Positions 52,292-61,426 are shown, counted from the stretch's first letter. The stretch: DNA of 64,000 nt from Sulfuritalea sp. (GCA_030247575.1 JAOTRV010000014.1:1-64000), one strand, 5' to 3'. Notes: generated by a model from the letters alone, not told the origin. Numbers and translations: made by a program.

Positions 52292-54148
52292 CTAGAGTCC
52301 CAGACGCGCCAGGGTTTCCTTGTCGGGCACGCCGGCCGCGTCCCAGCCCCGCAGTTTGTAGTACTCCGGGACCATCTTGTCGATGCCGCTGACAAGGCCC
52401 TTGGCCGGACCGCTCTGCGCCGGCTCGGTCTTCAGCCGCGCCGGCAGATCGTCGTCCTTGGCGGTAAAGCCAGCCGCATTGTTGAACACGCGCTCCATGT
52501 TCCAGATCCGCGCGCCGAGCTCGGCCAGGCGCTCGACCGACCAGCCGGCTTCACCGCCTTCGCAGGCGGCGTCGATCTGCGGCGCCAGGTCGTTCAGCGA
52601 CCAGGCGAAGGTGGTGAAAACGCAGGTGCCCGACGAATCGAAGGCGGCCGTCGCATCCTGGAACGCCATGACCAGCGCCGGCTTGCCTTCCGTCACCAGC
52701 GGATCGGTCTTGACCGGAATGCCGAGTACTTCCGACGCCACGGTGTAGGAACGCAGATGGCAGGCGCCGCGATTGGAGGTCGCGTAGGTCAGACCCATGC
52801 CCTGGATGCCGCGCGGATCGTAGGCCGGGAACTCCTGACTCTTGACCGACATCGACAATTCGGGATGGCCGTATTTCGCGGTCAGGCGTGCAGAACCAAG
52901 GGCCATTTCCTTGCCGAAGCCGCGTCCTTCCGCCGTCATGTGCGCGATCTCGAGCAAGGCTTGGGCCGAACCGAAGGGCGATTCGATGCCGATCTGCTCC
53001 TTGGTCAGCACGCCCATCGTGTAGAGCTCCATTACCGCACCGACGGTGGCGCCGAAGGTGATCGGGTCCATGCCGTCTTCATTGCAGATCATGTTGGCGA
53101 CGGTCAGCGCATCGAGATCATCCACGCCGTCGGCGGCGCCCAGCGACCAGGCCGCCTCGTATTCGAGCCCGCCCGTGGCGCCCCAGTACTTCGGGCTGTT
53201 GACCACGCTCCAGTGGTTCTTGTCCACTTGCGAAATGCGCCCACAGGCGATGGTGCAGCCGAAGCAGGCGGCATTGGTGAGCAGGTTGGCCTTGCCGTCG
53301 GAAAGCCGCTTCTCGTGCATCGCCTCGGCCGAAATCTTGCGCGCGCCCTCGAACTGCACATCCTTGGCGTTGCGGGTAGGCAGTGCGCCCATTTCGTTGA
53401 TGACGTTCATCAGCACCTGGGTGCCATAGGTCGGCAGGCCCTGTCCGGTGACGGCGTTGTCGGCCAGCACCTTCTTCGCCGCCGTGGTGGCGGTCATGAA
53501 GGCCTTGAAGTCGCGAATTCCGGAAACGCCGACGGTGCCGCGCACCGCAACCGCCTTGAGGTTCTTCGAACCCATGACGGTGCCGACGCCGGAACGACCG
53601 GCCGCACGATGCAGATCATTGACGATGCAGGCATAGAGGACGCCGTTCTCGCCGGCGCGACCGATCGAGCAAACGCGGACCTGCGGATCGTGGTGGCTGG
53701 ACTTGATGATCTCTTCGGTATCCCATGTCGTCTTGCCCCACAGGTGCGAGGCATCACGCAATTCCGCGACATCGTCCTGGATCGAGAGGTAGACCGGTTT
53801 CGGCGACTTGCCCTCGAAGATGATCATGTCCCAGCCGGCCATCTTGAGTTCGGCGCCGATGTAGCCGCCGGAATTCGAGCAGGCGATGGCGCCGGTGAGC
53901 GCCCCCTTGGTGATGACCGAATAGCGGCCGCCGGTGGAAGCCATGGTGCCGGTCAGCGGCCCGGTAGCCATGATCAGCTTGTTGGCAGGCGACAGGGGAT
54001 CGACCTTGGGGTCGACTTCCTCGACGAAATACTTGGTGGCCAGACCGCGCTGGCCGAGGTATTGCTGAGCCCACTCCATGTTGAGGGGTTCGGATTTGCA
54101 GGTGCCCTTGCTCAGGTCAACGCGGAGGATTTTTCGTGCCCATCCCAT
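52292..54148 (-). CDS. aorB: Tungsten-containing aldehyde:ferredoxin oxidoreductase subunit
   Basis: A 618-residue catalytic subunit that oxidises aldehydes to acids with a tungsten bis-pterin cofactor. N-terminal KILRVDLSKGTCKSEPLNME, the pterin-binding GGRYSVITKGALTGAIACSN, and the first three Cys ligands of the [4Fe-4S] cluster in CFGCTIACGR are present; the fourth is probably the Cys in SSGTCVFTTFAW. Length and motifs match the AOR family, and gene order matches the NAD-linked Aromatoleum-type enzyme, not the archaeal homodimer. AAGGAG precedes the ATG. The likely role is removing toxic aldehydes or an aromatic-acid pathway step. Tungstate transporter genes are not seen nearby. Confidence 0.92.
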   Translation of the reverse strand: MGWARKILRVDLSKGTCKSEPLNMEWAQQYLGQRGLATKYFVEEVDPKVDPLSPANKLIMATGPLTGTMASTGGRYSVITKGALTGAIACSNSGGYIGAELKMAGWDMIIFEGKSPKPVYLSIQDDVAELRDASHLWGKTTWDTEEIIKSSHHDPQVRVCSIGRAGENGVLYACIVNDLHRAAGRSGVGTVMGSKNLKAVAVRGTVGVSGIRDFKAFMTATTAAKKVLADNAVTGQGLPTYGTQVLMNVINEMGALPTRNAKDVQFEGARKISAEAMHEKRLSDGKANLLTNAACFGCTIACGRISQVDKNHWSVVNSPKYWGATGGLEYEAAWSLGAADGVDDLDALTVANMICNEDGMDPITFGATVGAVMELYTMGVLTKEQIGIESPFGSAQALLEIAHMTAEGRGFGKEMALGSARLTAKYGHPELSMSVKSQEFPAYDPRGIQGMGLTYATSNRGACHLRSYTVASEVLGIPVKTDPLVTEGKPALVMAFQDATAAFDSSGTCVFTTFAWSLNDLAPQIDAACEGGEAGWSVERLAELGARIWNMERVFNNAAGFTAKDDDLPARLKTEPAQSGPAKGLVSGIDKMVPEYYKLRGWDAAGVPDKETLARLGL

Positions 54149-54158
54149 GTCAGTCTCC

Positions 54159-54638
54159 TTAAGCGCTGGCGCGCGATTGAGTGTTGGTCTTGCCGGCCCA
54201 CTGGCGCATCTTTTCGAGCCCGGTCCAGTCGGCATCGACGTAGGTGATGGCAGCGGTCGGACAGGCCGTGACGCAGGCGGGATCGCCGCCGCAGAGGTCG
54301 CATTTCTGCACCTTCCCCGAGTCGGCCACGTAATTGATGGTGCCGAAGGGACAGGCGATGGTGCATACCTTGCAGCCGACGCAGACATCCTTGTGCACCA
54401 CCTTGGCGCCGGTGGCGGCGTCGATGCGTATGGCATCAACCGGACAGGCATTCAGGCACCAGGCTTCGGCGCACTGGGTGCAGGTGTAGGGCACCTTGCG
54501 TCCTTCATGTTCGAAATTGAAGACCTTGATGCGCGACTTGGCGATGTTGAACACGCCATGGTTCTCGTAGGAACAGGCCATTTCGCATTGCAGGCAGCCT
54601 GTACATTTGCTGGGGTCGATGTGCAACGATTTCTGCAT
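54159..54638 (-). CDS. aorA: Polyferredoxin-like Fe-S subunit of the aldehyde oxidoreductase
   Basis: A 159-residue electron-transfer protein with four clusters' worth of Cys: CTGCLQCEMAC, CTQCAEAWCLNACP, CVGCKVCTIACP and CDLCGGDPACVTACP. This 4x[4Fe-4S] arrangement (HycB/DmsB type) corresponds to AorA in Aromatoleum. It is the first gene of the operon, 10 bp ahead of the tungsten subunit. The start MQKSLHIDPSKCTGC is set by an AGGAGG-like sequence upstream. It carries electrons between the tungsten site and the FAD subunits. Confidence 0.9.
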   Translation of the reverse strand: MQKSLHIDPSKCTGCLQCEMACSYENHGVFNIAKSRIKVFNFEHEGRKVPYTCTQCAEAWCLNACPVDAIRIDAATGAKVVHKDVCVGCKVCTIACPFGTINYVADSGKVQKCDLCGGDPACVTACPTAAITYVDADWTGLEKMRQWAGKTNTQSRASA

Positions 54639-54811
54639 GATGCCTCCTGTCGTGATTGCGGCTACTGCGCTTGGCGCCCGGGGCGGCCGACATTGCTCTT
54701 GCTTGAAATTCCGTTCGGGTTGCGACCGGTATATGCGAACGCGTTCCTATTCTATGCCGCGATAAATCTTGATATACGAAATTTCGATGCTGCAGAGCAG
54801 CATCCGTTGAT

Positions 54812-55666
54812 TCACGCCAGCAGAAACTCCCGAACCGGCGCGACTTGCGCCGTATCCATCAGCATCGGCGCGTGGCCGACGCCCGGCACTTCGATCAGTT
54901 TGGCGCGCGGTCCGCGCTGACACATTTGCAATGCTGCATCATGCGGCAGCAAATCCGATGTCGCACCGCGCAGCAGCAGTGTCGGGCAGGGGATCGCGTC
55001 GTAAACCGGCCATATTTCAACGTCCTTGCCGCCGCTGGTCGCGAAGGCGTCGCGAAATGGCTGGGCAATACCCGGGTCGTAAGCGAATTCCACCTTGCCG
55101 TCGGCGGCAGTGCGCGTCGTATGCAGCGTCAGATGCCGCCATTGCTCATCGTTCAAACTGCCGAAGGTCGACGAAACGAAGCGGACGAAGGCCTCCGCCT
55201 GCTCGATGCTGTCGAAGCGCGGTGCCTGCCCGAGATAGGTTCCGATCCGCTCCAGCGACGCCGCGGTGATCACCGGGCCGACATCGTTGAGCACCAGCCG
55301 GGCGATCGGAGTTTCCGGCTGGCTGGCGAGCGCCATGCCGATCAAGCCGCCCATCGATGTCCCGACCCAATCCACCGCCTCTGCATTCAGCTTGGCCAGC
55401 AGCGTCGTCATGTCGGCGCAATACTGCGACAGCGCGTACAGCGACTTGTTGCGCAGCCAGTCGCTGCGCCCGCGCCCGACCACGTCCGGGCAGACCACGC
55501 GATACTCGTCCGCCATCGCCTGCGCGAAAAAGTCGAAGTCGCGCGAACAGCGCGTGAGCCCATGCACGCAGACCAGCACCTTCGGATTCGCCGCATCGCC
55601 CCACTCCACATAGGCCATGTGATGAAAGCCCGCCGCACTGAGACACTTCACTTTTCCTTCACGCAT
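54812..55666 (-). CDS. Alpha/beta-hydrolase
   Basis: A 284-residue hydrolase. CVHGLTRCSRDFD is the oxyanion strand, VGTSMGGLIGMALA carries the nucleophile Ser in G-T-S-M-G, an Asp acid is in the region of LRGATSDLLP, and the catalytic His is in VPGVGHAPML. Similar proteins hydrolyse esters or C-C bonds in ring-cleavage products; the substrate here is unknown. The ATG at 55666 has GAGGAAG 8 nt upstream. It stands between the AOR operon and srkA. Confidence 0.85.
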   Translation of the reverse strand: MREGKVKCLSAAGFHHMAYVEWGDAANPKVLVCVHGLTRCSRDFDFFAQAMADEYRVVCPDVVGRGRSDWLRNKSLYALSQYCADMTTLLAKLNAEAVDWVGTSMGGLIGMALASQPETPIARLVLNDVGPVITAASLERIGTYLGQAPRFDSIEQAEAFVRFVSSTFGSLNDEQWRHLTLHTTRTAADGKVEFAYDPGIAQPFRDAFATSGGKDVEIWPVYDAIPCPTLLLRGATSDLLPHDAALQMCQRGPRAKLIEVPGVGHAPMLMDTAQVAPVREFLLA

Positions 55667-55713
55667 TTCCAAACTTCCTCTTCAAAATTTGCGGGCAGGG
55701 CCCGCCATAAATA

Positions 55714-55811
55714 GTCACCCCCTTCTTGGAAGGGGGTCGGGGGGGCGCGAGCGCCCCCATGGGGAATTAATGAGCCATCCCCCCAACCCCCTTACCGTGG
55801 AAGGGGGTGAC
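55714..55811. repeat. GC-rich palindromic repeat (family B), large inverted copy
   Basis: Two GTCACCCCCTTC-type hairpin units in inverted orientation flank a GGGGGCGCGAGCGCCCCC hairpin. The arms GTCACCCCCTTC and GAAGGGGGTGAC close a structured 98-bp block between two co-directional genes. Confidence 0.75.
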
Positions 55812-55840
55812 AAAGTCACTGCGGGGCGGGAATCCGCCCC

Positions 55841-56830
55841 TCACCGTGGTACCAAAGCCGACTCCTGCATTGCGGCAATCTGCTCGCGCAGTTCGAGAAT
55901 GCGTTCCTCCCAATAGCGATTCGTGGCGAACCAGGGAAACGCGGCGGGAAACGCCGGATCGGTCCAGCGCCGTGCCAGCCACGCCGAATGATGCATAAGG
56001 CGCAGCGTGCGCAGTGCCTCGACCAATTGCAGCTCGCGATCGTCGAATTCGCGAAAAGTCTCGTAGCCGGCCAGCACGTGGCCGAACTGCAGCCCCATCT
56101 CCTCGGCGTCGCCGGAGAGCAGCATCCACAGATCCTGTATCGCCGGCCCCATGCGGGCATCGTCGAAGTCGACAAAATGCGGGCCGTCCTGCGTCCATAG
56201 CACGTTGCCGGCGTGGCAGTCGCCGTGCAGCCGCAGATGGGCGACCTGCCCGGCACGGGCGTAGCAGTGACGCACGCCCTCCAGCGCCTGATCGGCGACG
56301 CCCTGCCAGACCGGCTCCAGTTCCGGCGGAATCACATGGTGCGACAGCAGCCAGTCGCGCGAATCGACGCCGAAACGCTGCATGTCCAGCGTCTCGCGCA
56401 CCGCGAAGGGCTCGCGCACACCGACGATGTGGATGCGCGCCATGAGCCGCCCCATCCATTCCAGTATCTCCGGCTCGGCGAATTCCGGCGCCCGCCCACC
56501 CTGTCGCGGAAAAAGCGAAAAGCGGAAACCGCCATGGACGAACAAGGTCTTGCCTCCGATCGCCAAGGGCGCCACTACCGGCAGCTCGTCCGCCACCATG
56601 GCCGCACTGAAGGCATGCTCCTCCGCGATCTGCGCGTCACTCCAGCGCCCGGGCCGGTAGAACTTGGCGATCAGGGGCGGACTGTCTTCGATGCCGATCT
56701 GCCAGACCCGGTTCTCGTAGCTGTTGAGCGCCAGCAGGCCGCCGTCGCAGCGGTAGCCAAGGCTTTCCACCGCATCGAGAATGCGCTCGGGCCCGAGGCC
56801 GGCAAAGGGAATGGAGTCACTGTGAATCAT
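55841..56830 (-). CDS. srkA: Stress-response kinase SrkA (YihE family)
   Basis: A 329-residue Ser/Thr kinase of the aminoglycoside-phosphotransferase-like fold. LIAKFYRPGRWSD carries the ATP-binding Lys, the catalytic loop is LRLHGDCHAGNVLW, and the metal motif is FVDFDDARMGP. In E. coli the protein protects against stress-induced cell death. The gene ends 30 bp after the large family B repeat and lies 15 bp past comEC's stop. Function beyond the family statement is unknown here. Confidence 0.9.
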   Translation of the reverse strand: MIHSDSIPFAGLGPERILDAVESLGYRCDGGLLALNSYENRVWQIGIEDSPPLIAKFYRPGRWSDAQIAEEHAFSAAMVADELPVVAPLAIGGKTLFVHGGFRFSLFPRQGGRAPEFAEPEILEWMGRLMARIHIVGVREPFAVRETLDMQRFGVDSRDWLLSHHVIPPELEPVWQGVADQALEGVRHCYARAGQVAHLRLHGDCHAGNVLWTQDGPHFVDFDDARMGPAIQDLWMLLSGDAEEMGLQFGHVLAGYETFREFDDRELQLVEALRTLRLMHHSAWLARRWTDPAFPAAFPWFATNRYWEERILELREQIAAMQESALVPR

Positions 56831-56845
56831 GGTGCGGATTATCGT

Positions 56846-59197
56846 CTACCGTGCGTGCCAATAGCGGCGCCGCTCCTCGCGTTCGTGGCGGAAGGCGATG
56901 CCGGCGCTGCCCAGGCCGATCCGCACCGCGCCGTCGGCGTCCGTGCGATGCAGCCGCGCGCCGCTTTGCACATAGCGCGCCACCACTTCATCCCTGGGAT
57001 GGCCAAAGCGGTTGCGATAGCCGACGGGGAAGATCACGTCGCGTGCAGCAACCGCGGCGATGAATCCCGGCGTCGATGAGGTCTTGCTGCCGTGGTGCGG
57101 CACTGTCATCACGTCGGCGGGCAGCTCGCCGGCATGCTGCTGGAGCAGCGCGATTTCCGATACCGCCTCGATGTCCGAGGTCAGCAACAGCGACTTGCCG
57201 CCTGCCGTTATGCGCAGCACGCAACTCAGATCGTTGGTCTTGCGCGAGAGCGGATCGGCGCCAGGATGCAGCATGTCGAGGCGCACGCCGTCCCAGTTCC
57301 AGCCATCGCCATCGCGGCAGGGCTCCTGCGGCACGGGCTGCGCCGACAAGGCGTGCTCGAACGGCAGCGAACTTTTCAGCATCGCCACGGGAAGGGCCGC
57401 CAGCACCGACGCCGCGCCGCCCTCGTGATCCTTGTCGGCATGGCTGATCACCAGCGCATCGAGGCGGCGCACGCCCATCGCCCGCAGGTAGGGCGCGATG
57501 ATCCGGTTGCCGCTGTCGGCATCGGCCGAGAAGGCCGGTCCGGCGTCGAACAGCAGGTCATGCGTGGCCGTCTGCACATGCACCGCAAGCCCCTGGCCGA
57601 CATCCAGCACCGTGATTTCCGCCGCGCCGGCTTGAGGACGCGGCGGCACCACGGTCAGCAGCGGCAGAAATGCCAGCACCCCGAGCCAGCGCGCCGGGAA
57701 GCCGCGCGGCAGCAGCAGCCAGACGCCGCCGGCCAGCGCCAGCAGCACCGCCCACGGCGACGGCGCGGCCTGCTGCCACATGGCGAGCGGCAGTCCGGCG
57801 AGCCAGTCGATGCAGGTCATCATCCACGCGGTGACGAGATGTGCCAGCGACAACAACGGATCGAGCAGAGGCAGCGTCCCGAGCAGCGCCAACGGCGTGA
57901 TGACGAAACTGACCAGCGGAATCGCCACGGCATTGGCCAGCGGCGAGACCAGCGAGAACTGCTGGAACAGGGCCAGCAGCGCCGGCAGCATGCCCAGCGT
58001 GACGGCCCATTGCGCGCGCGCCCATTCGACCCACCAGCGCGCCGGGCCGAGCCGCCCGCCGCCGACCAGGAACAACAGCGCCACCGCGCCGAAGGAAAGC
58101 CAGAAACCGGCCGCCAGCACCGCCCACGGATCAAGCAGCAACACCAGCAGCAAGGCCAGCAGCAGCACGCGCGACGCCGCCACTTCGCGGCGCGACAGTT
58201 GGGCGACGGCCACCACGCCGAGCATGTAGAGCGTGCGCTGCGCCGGCACGGCAAAACCGGCCAGCAGGCAATACAGGAATGCCGCGACGAAGCCGCCGGC
58301 CGCAGCTGCCTGCTGGGCCGGCAGGCGCAAGGGCAATCGCGCCGAACGCCGCCACAACCAGCCGGTCAGCGCATAGGCCAGCCCGGCGAACATGGTCACA
58401 TGCAGACCGGAAATGCTCATCAAATGCGTGATCCCGGTGCGCGCGAAGCTTTGCCACAGTCCGGCATCGATCGACTGCTGGTCGCCGACCGCCAGTGCGA
58501 CCAGAATCCCGGCATAGGGCGCCTCGGGCAGCGCCGCGCGGAAGCGGTCGCGAATGTTCTCGCGCAACATTTCCACTGCATAGGCTGCCCGCCACACCTG
58601 CGCATCGACGCGCTCGGCGCTGCGCGGGCGCACATAACCGGTGGCGCGGATGCCGCGCTCGAACAGCCATGCCTCGTAATCGAAGCCATGCGGATTGAGG
58701 TTGCCGTGCGGCCGCTTCAGCCGCACCGTAAAGCGCCAGCGCTCTCCGGCGCGGACGGGAATCAGTGCCGGCGCCTCGTCGTCCGCGTCGTCGCGGCCGC
58801 GATACCAGGCCAGGGAAATATGCGGCGGCACGCCGGGCGCCGCCCGTTCGACATCGAACTCGAAGCGCACGCCGCGCTCAAGCGTTTGCGGCAGGCCGGC
58901 GACGACGCCGGTCAACTCGATATCGCGGCCCTCGAGCGCCGCCGGCAGCTCCTGGGCCAGACGCAGATGGGCGAAACCGCCGGCCCAGACGAAACCAAGG
59001 GCTGCGGCAACGGATGCCAGCAGCACCGCCGCACCGGCGCGCCGTAGCGCCAGCGTCGACTCCCGCAACCGACCTTGCAGCGCCAGCATCAGCAACGCCC
59101 CTGAGCCCAGGCCGGCCAGCCATGTCGCCTGCGGCAGCGCCGACTGCTGCTGCAACAGCCAGACACCGCAAGCGAAAGCCAGGACAAAAAGGCGCAT
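56846..59197 (-). CDS. comEC: DNA internalisation protein ComEC/Rec2
   Basis: A 783-residue inner-membrane channel for single-stranded DNA uptake. It has about ten helices, a DUF4131-like N-domain, the Competence core with ITHLMSISGLHVTMFAGLAY, and a C-terminal metallo-beta-lactamase domain (LDVGQGLAVHVQ, then ISHADKDHEGG and VPHHGSKTS) that may degrade the non-transforming strand. The His/Asp motifs are intact. The gene therefore supports natural competence, but type IV pilus genes are outside the window. A motif copy (14) lies near its 5' end. Confidence 0.92.
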   Translation of the reverse strand: MRLFVLAFACGVWLLQQQSALPQATWLAGLGSGALLMLALQGRLRESTLALRRAGAAVLLASVAAALGFVWAGGFAHLRLAQELPAALEGRDIELTGVVAGLPQTLERGVRFEFDVERAAPGVPPHISLAWYRGRDDADDEAPALIPVRAGERWRFTVRLKRPHGNLNPHGFDYEAWLFERGIRATGYVRPRSAERVDAQVWRAAYAVEMLRENIRDRFRAALPEAPYAGILVALAVGDQQSIDAGLWQSFARTGITHLMSISGLHVTMFAGLAYALTGWLWRRSARLPLRLPAQQAAAAGGFVAAFLYCLLAGFAVPAQRTLYMLGVVAVAQLSRREVAASRVLLLALLLVLLLDPWAVLAAGFWLSFGAVALLFLVGGGRLGPARWWVEWARAQWAVTLGMLPALLALFQQFSLVSPLANAVAIPLVSFVITPLALLGTLPLLDPLLSLAHLVTAWMMTCIDWLAGLPLAMWQQAAPSPWAVLLALAGGVWLLLPRGFPARWLGVLAFLPLLTVVPPRPQAGAAEITVLDVGQGLAVHVQTATHDLLFDAGPAFSADADSGNRIIAPYLRAMGVRRLDALVISHADKDHEGGAASVLAALPVAMLKSSLPFEHALSAQPVPQEPCRDGDGWNWDGVRLDMLHPGADPLSRKTNDLSCVLRITAGGKSLLLTSDIEAVSEIALLQQHAGELPADVMTVPHHGSKTSSTPGFIAAVAARDVIFPVGYRNRFGHPRDEVVARYVQSGARLHRTDADGAVRIGLGSAGIAFRHEREERRRYWHAR
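59041..59064. repeat. 24-bp dispersed motif, copy 14 (in comEC)
   Basis: Plus orientation: GCCGTAGCGCCA then GCGTCGACTCCC. In comEC it is read in a different frame (RESTLALRR) from the copies in uup and lolD. Confidence 0.5.
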
Positions 59198-59206
59198 GGC
59201 AGGGAT

Positions 59207-59290
59207 TATGTCCCCGGTTTGCGCCGGGGACGGTATCCCCTTGTGGGGTATGTCCCCGGTTTGCGCCGGGGACGGTATCTCCTTGCGGGA
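59207..59290. repeat. 42-bp tandem repeat, two units
   Basis: Two near-identical 42-bp units (59207-59248 and 59249-59290) each contain the hairpin GTCCCCGG-TTTGCG-CCGGGGAC. Beyond them GACAGGTCATGCGCC occurs twice, about 44 bp apart. The block lies upstream of comEC and downstream of the next gene. Confidence 0.8.
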
Positions 59291-59370
59291 CAGGTCATGC
59301 GCCCGGCATCAGCAGGCGAACAGGCGCGCCCTGACAGGTCATGCGCCTTCGGCGTGCCGCCGAATCCGCG

Positions 59371-59835
59371 CTAACGCGGCTTGCGTTTCGAAAAGACGAG
59401 TTTTTCGATCGTGGCGTCGCCGCTCTCGCCCTTCTTGTAGAAAACCACGACGTCGTAGTTCTTCGAGGTCCGGTACATCCGTTCCTCTTCCATGGCTTTC
59501 AGCGAGGAGAAGACCATCGGCAGCAGGCCGAAAAGAAAGCGCGTGCGCTGCGGCGTCGTCTCGACCTGCTTGAACTCGACGTTGCCTTCTTCCGCCACCG
59601 CCACCAGCCACTTGTCCATGCGGCCTGGAATGCTGCTCAGGCTGACCTTGCTGGTGACATCGACCTCGACCCGTTCCCCGCCGGCCTGCAATTCCTTGGC
59701 CAGACGCCTGTCGAACAGCGCGGAATCGAGAAAGGTCACCGGCCCCTTGGCGGCCAGCAGATCCTCTTCCCCTTTCTGCTGGGCAAAAGGGGCGCCGGAC
59801 AGCAGGAACACCAACGCAAAGATCAGGCTTTTCAT
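59371..59835 (-). CDS. Exported hypothetical protein
   Basis: A 154-residue protein with signal peptide MKSLIFALVFLLSGAPFAQQ and predicted periplasmic mature part. The sequence has alternating strands (GERVEVDVTSKVSLSSIPGR) and a hydrophobic central segment (FLFGLLPMVFSSLKAM). It is Lys/Arg-rich at the end (KLVFSKRKPR). No family recognised. A start 5 codons earlier is possible but lengthens the signal. The gene is alone, with a 132-bp gap on its 5' side. Confidence 0.6.
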   Translation of the reverse strand: MKSLIFALVFLLSGAPFAQQKGEEDLLAAKGPVTFLDSALFDRRLAKELQAGGERVEVDVTSKVSLSSIPGRMDKWLVAVAEEGNVEFKQVETTPQRTRFLFGLLPMVFSSLKAMEEERMYRTSKNYDVVVFYKKGESGDATIEKLVFSKRKPR

Positions 59836-59982
59836 CGAGGCTCTCCGCAATGAGACATGGCTATCCTATAAGCTTTCGAGCCTCGGGGACTGGATTCAAA
59901 TCAATATCGGAGCAGTACGGCAAGCCTGTCCGGCCCGGCCGGATTCCCCACCGCCAGGCGGACAGCGCTTGGGCAGACGCCT

Positions 59983-60570
59983 TCAGTGCAGCGCCACGCT
60001 GATCTCGGCAAAGGTATGGGCAATTTCCGGGACCTCTACCGGCTCGCCCAGCTGACGGGCAATCTGGGAGCAGGAGAACAGCCCGCGCAGGATCTGGCGA
60101 CCGGCGGCATCCTCATCCACCACCGCAGCATGCTGGCGGCCATTGGCCTTCAGCGTCGCCACCACATGGCCGACATGCGCATACAGCACGTCGTCCATGC
60201 TGATGACTTCGAGCCTGCTCTCGGGCGTCATGATGTCGCGCACCAGGGCGTCGGTGCGCGAGATGCCGCGCGAGGTGACGCACTGCAGCGTCTTCTCGCC
60301 GACCAGATCGTTGGAAGTGATGATGCCGAGAACGTGATTCTCCTCGTTCATCACCAGCAGCAAGTGCACCTTGCGCCGGCGCATGACGCGGGCGGCGGTA
60401 TCGACGCTGACATCCGGGTCGATGGTGAAGGCGGTCACCTTCTGGAAATCGGTCATGACCGCCAGTGCGGGGTCGTCGAGCGTGACCCGGGGCGGCAGTA
60501 CCTGAGACGGACTATGAACGCTGGTACGCGGCTGCAGCGGGCGATTGGGCAAAGCGGAATACTGGCGCAT
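59983..60570 (-). CDS. CBS-domain protein
   Basis: A 195-residue protein with two CBS motifs forming one Bateman module (about residues 45-180): VDTAARVMRRRKVHLLLVMN with GIITSNDLVG, then RDIMTPESRLEVISMDDVL with AAVVDEDAAGRQILRGLFSC. Such modules sense adenine nucleotides. There is no attached catalytic domain. AGGAGG lies before the ATG at 60570. The frame is open far upstream, but that segment has no coding character and includes a FAH-like remnant on the other strand. Confidence 0.82.
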   Translation of the reverse strand: MRQYSALPNRPLQPRTSVHSPSQVLPPRVTLDDPALAVMTDFQKVTAFTIDPDVSVDTAARVMRRRKVHLLLVMNEENHVLGIITSNDLVGEKTLQCVTSRGISRTDALVRDIMTPESRLEVISMDDVLYAHVGHVVATLKANGRQHAAVVDEDAAGRQILRGLFSCSQIARQLGEPVEVPEIAHTFAEISVALH

Positions 60571-60745
60571 CCTGTTTCCTCCTTTGTATCGTTGCGGGCC
60601 CGTCTCTGCGGACAGGTTCGGCGCATTCTTCGCTTCCCGCATCGGCACTGTCAAAACCATAATTTCTATGAGCCCATTGATCCGCGCGCAAATTCCGGCG
60701 ACCCGGCAATAGGCGATAATCGATGCGATAGTCACAGGAGCTGTC

Positions 60746-60838
60746 ATGAGTTGCGTCATTCCCCCAGCCCCGATTCCCGCCGTTCCCGTCGCCGGCAGCG
60801 CGGATGGCCGCGGCGAGCTGTCGCTCCGCATCGTCTGA
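60746..60838 (+). pseudogene. N-terminal remnant of a fumarylacetoacetate-hydrolase family gene
   Basis: A 30-codon frame starts with ATG after CAGGAG. It reads MSCVIPPAPIPAVPVAGS, resembling the first residues of FAH-family proteins (VIPPxxIPAVPVxGS); the conserved continuation (a VGRNY-type motif) is missing and the frame stops. It looks like the stump of a deleted gene with its ribosome binding site kept. A short functional peptide is possible but less likely. Confidence 0.5.
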
Positions 60839-60867
60839 GACGAAACGAAAAGCCGTCGGCACCGCAC

Positions 60868-61413
60868 ATGCGCCATCGCATCCGCAATCTCCTGCCCGAC
60901 CACGACGCGATCCGCGGCAACCGCTGGCTGGCGCCGTTCGAAAACACGCTGCTGCATCCGCGGCTGTGGCACCTCAATCGCCGCTCCGCCGCCGGCGCGG
61001 TGGCAGCGGGCCTGTTCTGCGGGCTGATACCGGGACCGCTGCAGATGCTGGGCGCGGCGATCTGCGCCCTCGTTTTCCGCGTCAATCTGCCGCTGGCGAT
61101 GCTGACCACGCTGTACACCAACCCCGTCACCATCATCCCGCTCTACATCGTCGCCTACACCATCGGCCAATGGGTGTTGCCCGGCGCGCACGAGCACTTC
61201 GTCGCGCCGCCGGAACCCGGCGACGCCGGCCTGATCGTCTGGACGCGCGCATTGATCGACTGGATGATCGGCCTCGGCGCGCCGCTGGCCTTGGGCCTGG
61301 TGCTGCTCGCCGCCGGACTGGCACTGGCCGGCTACGTACTGATCCGCGTCACCTGGCGGATCTACCTGGTACGCGTCTGGCATGATCGGCGCCGACGGCA
61401 CGGCACCGCCTGA
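60868..61413 (+). CDS. DUF2062 membrane protein
   Basis: A 181-residue inner-membrane protein. The core GAVAAGLFCGLIPGPLQMLG, then YTNPVTIIPLYIVAYTIG, is the DUF2062 signature, with two to three hydrophobic helices and a late helix (LALGLVLLAAGLALAGYVL). No function is proven for the family. ATG 60868 follows the FAH-like remnant by 29 bp. It is convergent with lolD. Confidence 0.85.
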   Translation: MRHRIRNLLPDHDAIRGNRWLAPFENTLLHPRLWHLNRRSAAGAVAAGLFCGLIPGPLQMLGAAICALVFRVNLPLAMLTTLYTNPVTIIPLYIVAYTIGQWVLPGAHEHFVAPPEPGDAGLIVWTRALIDWMIGLGAPLALGLVLLAAGLALAGYVLIRVTWRIYLVRVWHDRRRRHGTA

Positions 61414-61426
61414 ATCGCAACGACCG

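Noticed and set aside
51383-54247. 954-codon open frame antisense to the FAD and tungsten genes
   Set aside because: Same reason: a shadow of strongly supported coding sequence. The other long antisense frames over xsc-type, petB, comEC and GGDEF-EAL genes were rejected likewise.
59983-61401. 472-codon reading of the CBS gene
   Set aside because: The upstream 277 codons show no similarity and overlap the DUF2062 gene; AGGAGG before 60570 marks the real start.
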